A stretch of DNA of 64,000 nucleotides from G965247475 sp965247475 (GTDB lineage Bacteria > Chloroflexota > UBA11872): NCBI GenBank assembly GCA_965247475.1, contig OZ252016.1:744001-808000 (forward strand), given 5' to 3'. Under the pieces are notes generated by a model. It saw only the letters and a program-made list of their open reading frames with translations, made no database searches and was not told the DNA's origin. The position numbers were made by a program, and so were the translations under genes. This document shows positions 55,589 through 61,646 of this stretch, in pieces (position 1 is the stretch's first letter; every line of letters starts with the position of its first letter).

Positions 55589-56200
55589 CTACCCCATGTC
55601 GGTGGCTGATACGGTGGTGCGAATGAGGCGAATCGAGTAGTGCGTATCGTCGGGATAGTCGTCTGACGACCATGCGGGGATGGCTCCCAGGCCCGCGACC
55701 CGGACGCGCGTTGACGCCGGGACCTCCACGACCGCACAGCTCATGCCGGCCACCGGCAGCGCGCCGTAGGTGCCGCCGGCGGCGAGCAAGTCGGCGCGCA
55801 GGTGCATGCCCCACAGACCGTCCACGCGGAATCGCACCGGCAGCGCGGCCTCGACCTCGCCGTCGTGGCGGAAGCCTTCAACCGGATCGCACTCGACGAG
55901 CACCGACCCCGGCGGCGTGCAGGCGCTGCCGATCACGGCCACGCGCACGATCGGGTCGTCCTCCTCGATGACGATCCAATCCGATGCGAGGCGGCTGCTT
56001 CCCGTGCTGCCGTCGGTTGTCTTGATTGGGAACAGCTCCATGCCGTGGCGCTCCCCGCCGACCCACACCCGGTCGACGGTGACGTTCGGGTAGTTGAACG
56101 GAAACTCATATTCGTAGGTCGTGAGATGCAGCTCTGTCTTCTCGCGGGGCGGATCGTCCGGGTAGCCGGGAATCCGGCGGTCCGGTTGCACGTCGGTCAT
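55589..56200 (-). CDS. conserved-looking hypothetical protein
   Basis: A 203-residue soluble protein. The ATG at 56200 is preceded by GAGGAG at good spacing and replaces a longer frame start. No motif recognised; it is acidic and beta-rich in appearance (FPFNYPNVTVDRVWVGGERH, DGLWGMHLRADLLA). Next gene upstream on the same strand is the 3-hydroxyacyl-CoA dehydrogenase, 129 bp away. Confidence 0.6.
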   Translation of the reverse strand: MTDVQPDRRIPGYPDDPPREKTELHLTTYEYEFPFNYPNVTVDRVWVGGERHGMELFPIKTTDGSTGSSRLASDWIVIEEDDPIVRVAVIGSACTPPGSVLVECDPVEGFRHDGEVEAALPVRFRVDGLWGMHLRADLLAAGGTYGALPVAGMSCAVVEVPASTRVRVAGLGAIPAWSSDDYPDDTHYSIRLIRTTVSATDMG

Positions 56201-56329
56201 CGGGGACTCCTCGTGGCGTCGAATCAAGAGACGAGGGAGTGTAGGGCACCGACCCGCGACGCCCCGACCGGGTCCGGGCGCGATGGCACGGTCCCGCACG
56301 CGGGGATCGCCGAGCTTCCGGTCGCCGCC

Positions 56330-57286
56330 TTAGTCGGTTTCGGACGTTCGCGACCATTCCTCGATCGCGCTCAATCCACTCGCGATCCGTTCCCGGGCGG
56401 CCGCCGCGGACTCCGGCGTCCACTCGTAGAAGCCTCGGCCGGACTTCACGCCCAGCTCGCCGCGCCCGACGCGTTCGCTCAGCACCCGGGGGACCTCCGG
56501 CGACGACGCGAGCTTTGGGAACAGCTCCGAGGCAATGGCCAGGAACAGATCCCAACCCGCGATCTCGCCGACTTCAAACACGCCCGCGGCCGCCCAGCGG
56601 CGTCCAAGCGCGCCCGCCAGCGCGGCGTCCACATCCTGGGGACGCGCAATCCCCTGCTCCACCAGCCACAGCGCTTCTCGAAGCACCGCCGCTTGCAGGC
56701 GCCCGGTGATGAACCCCGGCACTTCTTTCTGCAGGACGACCGGGCGCTTGCCCACGGTCCTCAGCAGCTGGGACATCGTGGCCACCGTGTCGTCGGACGT
56801 CTCGGGGCCTCTGATGATCTCGACCAGCGGAATCAAGTGCGGCGGGTTGATGTAGTGGGCGCCGATCACCCGGTCGGGTCGGTTCGTCGCCGATCCGAGC
56901 TGGCTTGGCAGAAAGCTCGAGGTGTTGGTCGCGAGGATCGTGTGTTCGGGACACAGGCGGTCGAGTTGCCGAAACAGCCGCCGCTTGAGAGCGAGATCCT
57001 CGAAGACCGACTCGATGACAACGTCAACCCGATCGACGGTTTTCTCGAGCGAAGTATCGGCGCCAATGTTGCGCATCGCGGAGCGAACCGCTTCTGAATC
57101 GATCCTGCCGTCGTCGGCCAGGGAACTCAGATTGCGCCGGATACGTTGCGTGGCTCTGGATAGGCTCTCGTCGGTGCGCGCGTGGAGGCGCACCGCATAT
57201 CCGTTGAGGGCGAACTCCTGGGCGATGCCATGGCCCATCAGCCCCGCGCCGATCACCGCGATCGTCCTGATCTCGTGACGCGTCAT
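56330..57286 (-). CDS. 3-hydroxyacyl-CoA dehydrogenase family protein
   Basis: A 318-residue NAD-dependent dehydrogenase. Rossmann motif VIGAGLMGHGIAQEF (about 11-25), NTSSFLPSQL, and the catalytic His-containing RVIGAHYINPPHLIPLVEI. The C-terminal domain (EVGEIAGWDLFLAIASEL, KSGRGFYEW) is complete. Stand-alone HCDH proteins act on 3-hydroxybutyryl-CoA, L-gulonate or carnitine; this one cannot be placed further. Confidence 0.88.
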   Translation of the reverse strand: MTRHEIRTIAVIGAGLMGHGIAQEFALNGYAVRLHARTDESLSRATQRIRRNLSSLADDGRIDSEAVRSAMRNIGADTSLEKTVDRVDVVIESVFEDLALKRRLFRQLDRLCPEHTILATNTSSFLPSQLGSATNRPDRVIGAHYINPPHLIPLVEIIRGPETSDDTVATMSQLLRTVGKRPVVLQKEVPGFITGRLQAAVLREALWLVEQGIARPQDVDAALAGALGRRWAAAGVFEVGEIAGWDLFLAIASELFPKLASSPEVPRVLSERVGRGELGVKSGRGFYEWTPESAAAARERIASGLSAIEEWSRTSETD

Positions 57287-57357
57287 GGGGTCCGCCTTCG
57301 GGGTCCGGGCAGTCGTACGGGGCGGCGATTCTAGACGCCGGTCCGCCGGGCGGCGCA

Positions 57358-57700
57358 GACCTCCGTCATTCCGGACTTGATCCGGAATCCAGTCGGTATC
57401 TCTCGCGTGCGTGTGCGGCCCCGGACCCCGGCCTCGGATCGAGCAGAGGGCCGGACGGACCTGGATTCCGGCGTGCGCTGGAGACCTCCGTCATTCCGGA
57501 CTTGATCCGGAATCCAGTCGGGATCTCTCGCGTGCGTGTACGGCCCCGGACCCCGGCCTCGGATCGAGCAGAGGGCCGGACGGACCTGGATTCCGGCGTG
57601 GGCTGGAGACCTCCGTCATTCCGGACTCGATCCGGAATCCAGTCGGGATCTCTCGCGTGCGTGTACGGCCCCGGACCCCGGCCCCGTATTGAGCACGGGG
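57358..57700. repeat. 125-bp tandem direct repeat, about 2.8 copies
   Basis: Units begin with GACCTCCGTCATTCCGGACT at 57358, 57483 and 57608, exactly 125 bp apart, with a few substitutions. Each unit contains a TTCCGGA...TCCGGAA palindrome and CTGGATTCCGGCGTG, the building block also dispersed at 42863, 60771 and 61891. The last copy diverges after about 57685. Confidence 0.92.
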
Positions 57701-57738
57701 CAGGCTGTCCCCCGGAACGGCGGAGCGCCCGGCGTCGC

Positions 57739-58428
57739 CTACGCCCCGCTGCGCGGCTTGGGCAGGTGACGCGCGATCGCGGCGACCAGGTTCGACATCG
57801 GCATGCGCTGCAGCCAGACCTTGCCCGGCCCCGTGACGGTCGCGAGGAACAGCCCCTCGCCGCCAAACAGGATGTTGCGGACGCCTTTCACGCGCGCGAT
57901 GTCGTAGTTGACGCTCGGTTCGAACATCGCCAGGTGTCCGGGGTCCACCTTGAGGGTCTGCCGGGAGGCCAGATCGTACTCCTGGACCTCGCCGCCGATC
58001 GCGGCGAACACCGTGCCGGGTCCCGTGAACTTCTGGAGGATGAAGCCCTCGCCGCCGAACAGGCCGGCGCCGAGCTTGCGCCGCATCGTGATCTCGAACG
58101 TCACCGACTCCTCCGCCACCAGGAACGAGTCCTTCTGCGCGATGATCGATTCGCCGGCGCCCAGCTCCACGGCCACGATGCTCCCCGGCAACTCCGGCAC
58201 GAACGCCACCATCTCGCCGCCGGAATTGCTCGTGAACTTGGTGACGAAGGCCGACTCGCCGGAGACCATGCGGCCGAGCATGCCGCCGATGCCGCCGGAG
58301 CCGCCGGTGCTCATGCTGACACCTTCATCCATCCACGCCATGGCGCCGGATTCCGTGAACACGGTCTCCCCCGGGCCCAGCTGTACCTCAAGATGCGGCG
58401 TCACGGTGCCCTTGATCTGGTATTCCAT
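57739..58428 (-). CDS. AIM24/TIGR00266 family protein
   Basis: A 229-residue double-stranded beta-helix protein of the AIM24 family. Family blocks: GPGETVFTESGAMAWMD, the Gly-rich GGSGGIGGMLGRMVSGES, and FGGEGLFLATVTGPGKVWLQ near the end. The bacterial role is unknown. ATG start; complete length. No operon partner. Confidence 0.9.
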   Translation of the reverse strand: MEYQIKGTVTPHLEVQLGPGETVFTESGAMAWMDEGVSMSTGGSGGIGGMLGRMVSGESAFVTKFTSNSGGEMVAFVPELPGSIVAVELGAGESIIAQKDSFLVAEESVTFEITMRRKLGAGLFGGEGFILQKFTGPGTVFAAIGGEVQEYDLASRQTLKVDPGHLAMFEPSVNYDIARVKGVRNILFGGEGLFLATVTGPGKVWLQRMPMSNLVAAIARHLPKPRSGA

Positions 58429-58744
58429 CCTCGACTCCTAGTGGCCTGAGCCTGCTTCATGGTACGCGCCGGCACCGCGCCCGTGTCGTTCCTCGGTCAG
58501 CGGTCGGTGCGCACGTGGGGCCTGATCCGGAATCCGGCCGACGCCAAGCGCGCGTTGGGCAGATAGCCTGTTCGCAGTGGATAGGCTAGACCGACGGCAA
58601 GGCCGTTGTGGTGATGAAGAAGCCTGCCGTCCGGCTTGGGTCCTTGGCGTGAGCCGGGCGCTCAGACGCCAACCACAAGATCAATTGTAGTAGCGTGTAC
58701 CGCGCATTTAGGCCTACCACAAATCGAGTCCGGGAGATAATTTG
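58429..58744. other. non-coding region upstream of the decayed NCS2 gene
   Basis: 316 bp without a gene; AT-richer towards its right end, fitting an old promoter region. Contains one CTGATCCGGAATCCGG repeat fragment near 58525. Confidence 0.4.
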
Positions 58745-60499
58745 ATGGTGTCGGCCTCTGATAGTCTCCGTTACGAAGCGCACGAAAACCCACCCTTCCT
58801 GGCCACTCTCGGTCTCGGTTTGTAGTTCAGCCTGATCGCTTCCGCCACCCTGCTGGTAACACCAGTCATAGTGGCGAGAGCATCGGGAAGGGACGACTCC
58901 TACCTGACATGGATGGTCTTCGCCTCGCTGGTGGTGGTCGGCGTGGCCACGTTGTTGCAGGTACGAAGGCTCGGGTCGATTGGCGGCGGCGCCGTCCTGC
59001 CCATGTTTACCGCTGCGTTCGCCATCCCATTCTGCATCACGGCGGTGGTGGACGGGGGACCAGCGACGCTGACAACTCTGGTCCTCGTGTCGGCTATTAT
59101 TCAGCTCATAATCTCAAAGTGGCTGTTCATTCTGCGGAGAATCGTCACACCAACCGTGGGAGGCACGATGATGATGATACTTTCCATCACCTTGGCTTCC
59201 GTTGTTTTTGGTCTGTTGGATCGGTCAACGGAGTCCGAGCCCGTGGCGGCGCCTTTGACCGCGCTGGCTACCTTGGTCATCGTGGCCGGGCTCACCCTCC
59301 GCGGCTCGGCGGTATGGCGTCTCTGGGGGCCGTTGATCGGCATCGTGGGTGGTTGCATAGTTGCCGCTATATTCGGGATCTACGACATCGATAGGGTGAT
59401 ACAAGCCCTCTGGGTGGGGCTTCCAAATCAGTGGCCGGGGTTGGGACTCGACTTCGGCATCCCATTCTGGACGCTGCTTCCATCGTTTCTGTTCCTTGGT
59501 GTGATCATCTCCATTCAGACCAACGGAGCATCCATCGCCATGCAGCGGGTCTCATGGCGTCAGGACCGGGCTGTCGACTTCCGGCAGGTGCAGGGGGGGG
59601 CTCGCGGGCACCGGCGTGACCAATCTCATGGCCGGCATCACAGGCGCGGTGCCCAACATCATCAATCCGGGCATCGTGTCGTTCACACAGATAACCAGCG
59701 TCGCTTCTCGCAGAGTCGGATACTGCATCGGCTGTGTGTTCATCGTGCTGGTGTTTCTGCCCAAGGCGTCCGCGCTGCTCAGCAGCATCCCCGGGCCCGT
59801 AATGGCGGGATACCTTGTCCTGGTTACCGGGACGCTGTTTGTCGATGGCGCGCGGACAGTTATCGAGACCGAAGAGAACAGACAGAAAGTTGTAGTTGCG
59901 GGGGTTTGCTTCTGGATTGGCGCGGCTTTCCAGTTCCGATTGTTCGGCCTTTCAGACCTTGGACTCGTATGGGGAAATCTGCTCAAGAGCGGCGTGACAA
60001 CCGGAGGAGTCGCGGCAATTGTGATGATTCTCTATCTGGAACTCACCAGCCCACGGCGTATGAGATTCGAGTCGCCGCTCCACATCGACGCCTTGCCGGA
60101 CGTCAATGAGTTCATTGCCAAGTTCGCCGCTCGCAGGGGCTGGGATACTGCGATGCGGGACCGGCTGAGCGCGGCCGCGGAAGAGACGGTCCTGACGGTA
60201 GCCCCGCTGACCTGAGTTTGGAAGGGAACGAAGATGCACCGGAGGAACGTCGGCTGATCGTGGTGGCGTCCAGCGACGGTCCGGTCGCGGATTTGGAATT
60301 CATCGGCGGGGGCAACCAGGAGAACATTGAAGACCAGGTTCGGCAGCTCCAGCAGCACGGCGTTGAGACTCCGGTAGAGCAGGAGTTATCGCTTCGGTTG
60401 CTGCGCAGCTACGCGTCGTCTGTAGAGCATCAGCAGTACCACGATACCGACATCATCACCATCCGCGTCGACCCTCCAAAGGCGCGACCAGCGACCTGA
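58745..60499 (+). pseudogene. second NCS2-type permease with RsbW-like tail, decayed
   Basis: Paralogue of 38233-39969 in the same order: N-terminal leader (SLRYEAHENPPF), permease domain, then the soluble tail (RDRLSAAAEETVL; ENIEDQVRQL; RLLRSYASSVEHQQYH). Three lesions are visible. TAG at 58823-58825 lies where the paralogue has Gln. An 8-G run at 59593-59600 shifts the frame by +1; removing one G gives QVQGGLAGTGVTNLMAG in line with the paralogue. A second shift lies near 60195-60205 before SPADLSLEGNEDAPEERR. Homopolymer errors could explain one lesion, but three suggest decay. Confidence 0.75.
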
Positions 60500-60683
60500 G
60501 GGCTACGGCCTTGCCCAGCGTGTGAAGGCCGGCAAGGACACCGCCAGGCTCCGTCATTCCGGACTTGACCCGGAGTCCAGCGCGAGCGCGGCGTCAGGCG
60601 CCTGGACCCCTCACCCTAACCCTCTCCCCAAATGGGGCGAGGGAACTCGCTCGGGAGACGGAGCGGGGCGCCTGGCCTTCAGG

Positions 60684-60711
60684 AATCACTCCCCCCGGTG
60701 AGGGGGAGTCG
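60684..60711. repeat. 28-bp dispersed repeat, copy 2
   Basis: Identical to 49329-49356, followed by GGCTCGTCGGGG...CGACGAGCCGGTGGGGGG, an inverted repeat able to form a hairpin. Confidence 0.8.
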
Positions 60712-60770
60712 GCTCGTCGGGGCTAGGCCGCGACGAGCCGGTGGGGGGAACAAAACCCTGCTCCAGGCCT

Positions 60771-60797
60771 CGTCATTCCGGCGGACGCCGGAATCCA
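60771..60797. repeat. dispersed palindrome (CATTCCGGC...GCCGGAATCCAG)
   Basis: Variant of the 42863/61891 unit in opposite orientation. Confidence 0.7.
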
Positions 60798-60935
60798 GAG
60801 CGGACGCGTCCAGCTGCCGACCTCATGGTTGACCGAACGACGGCCGCGCTGAAAGGCGGCAACCGCGACCCTGCGGGGGCGGCGTGTCCAGCTAGGCAGC
60901 GTCATCGGGCAGTTCGGCCCTTCATTCGGCGACCA

Positions 60936-61241
60936 CTACTCGGCCGTGACGCCTGACGCGGCGGAGGCGCGCAGCCGGAGACCCAGGGCTCGCATGACTT
61001 TGAGCACGGTGGCGAGCTCGGGGTTGCCGCTGGGGGACAGCGCCTTGTAGAGGCTCTCTCTGCCCAGCCCGGATTCCGCGGCGACCTTCGTCATGCCCCG
61101 GGCCTTTGCGATATCGCCCAGGGCGGCTGCTATGAGCCCCGGATCGCCCTCGTCGAACGCCGCTTCGAGGTAGGCGACGATGTCTTCGTCGGTTTCCAGA
61201 TAATCCGCCGCGTCCCACGGGCGGGTCTGTGTTGGCGCCAT
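60936..61241 (-). CDS. HTH antitoxin of a RelE-type toxin-antitoxin pair
   Basis: A 101-residue protein whose C-terminal half is a lambda-repressor-like HTH (MTKVAAESGLGRESLYKALS, NPELATVLKVMRALGLRL), matching the predicted-regulator family that pairs with HigB/RelE-like toxins. The N-terminal acidic part (DIVAYLEAAFDEGDPGLIAAALG) is typical. It is downstream of the toxin gene with 12 bp between, the toxin-first order of HigBA-type systems. Confidence 0.85.
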   Translation of the reverse strand: MAPTQTRPWDAADYLETDEDIVAYLEAAFDEGDPGLIAAALGDIAKARGMTKVAAESGLGRESLYKALSPSGNPELATVLKVMRALGLRLRASAASGVTAE

Positions 61242-61253
61242 TGCAGCCTCCCT

Positions 61254-61544
61254 CTATAGATCTCGTGCCAGGTTGCGCGCCCTCGTGATGTCTCGATCCT
61301 GGGTGCTCTTGTCACCGCCGGCGAGCAAAATCGCCAGAGACGGTCCTTGCTGCACGAAGTACACGCGGTAGCCCGGTCCGTAGTCGATGCGCAGCTCCGA
61401 GACACCTTCTCCAACCGGTCGGACGTCTCCGAGATTGCCTAGCGACAGCCGTCTGATGCGCACGTTGATGCGCGCCTGTGCCTGCCTGTCCCGAAGCCGT
61501 CTGAACCATCGAGCGTAGACATCGGTCTGGCGAACCTCAATCAC
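61254..61544 (-). CDS. RelE/HigB-like toxin (COG3657-type)
   Basis: A 96-residue RelE-fold protein. Motifs: VYARWFRRLRDRQAQARI, VGEGVSELRIDYGPGYRVYF and ILLAGGDKSTQDRDI, the standard order for this phage-derived Gp49/HigB-like group. Presumed ribosome-dependent mRNA interferase, neutralised by the next gene. It lies just downstream of the methyltransferase gene on the same strand. Confidence 0.87.
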   Translation of the reverse strand: MIEVRQTDVYARWFRRLRDRQAQARINVRIRRLSLGNLGDVRPVGEGVSELRIDYGPGYRVYFVQQGPSLAILLAGGDKSTQDRDITRARNLARDL

Positions 61545-61646
61545 CGCTTAGTGTATCCCTTGAGATACGGAGGGCAAGTGCTCCGGCATTCAAATCTGGT
61601 GTGGCCGATGCCCCGGTCCTGCAGGGTGGCCGTCTCACGCCGCGCG

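Larger units (their letters stand above)
60500..60935. other. repeat-rich gap
   Basis: 436 bp without a gene. It holds a CATTCCGGACTTGACCCGGA unit (60556), CCCTCACCCTAACCCTCTCC (60607), the 28-bp repeat at 60684-60711, and the palindrome at 60771-60797. Confidence 0.6.

Noticed and set aside
57358..57700. Possible CRISPR array.
   Set aside because: The unit is 125 bp with no variable spacers between short repeats, and no cas genes are present.
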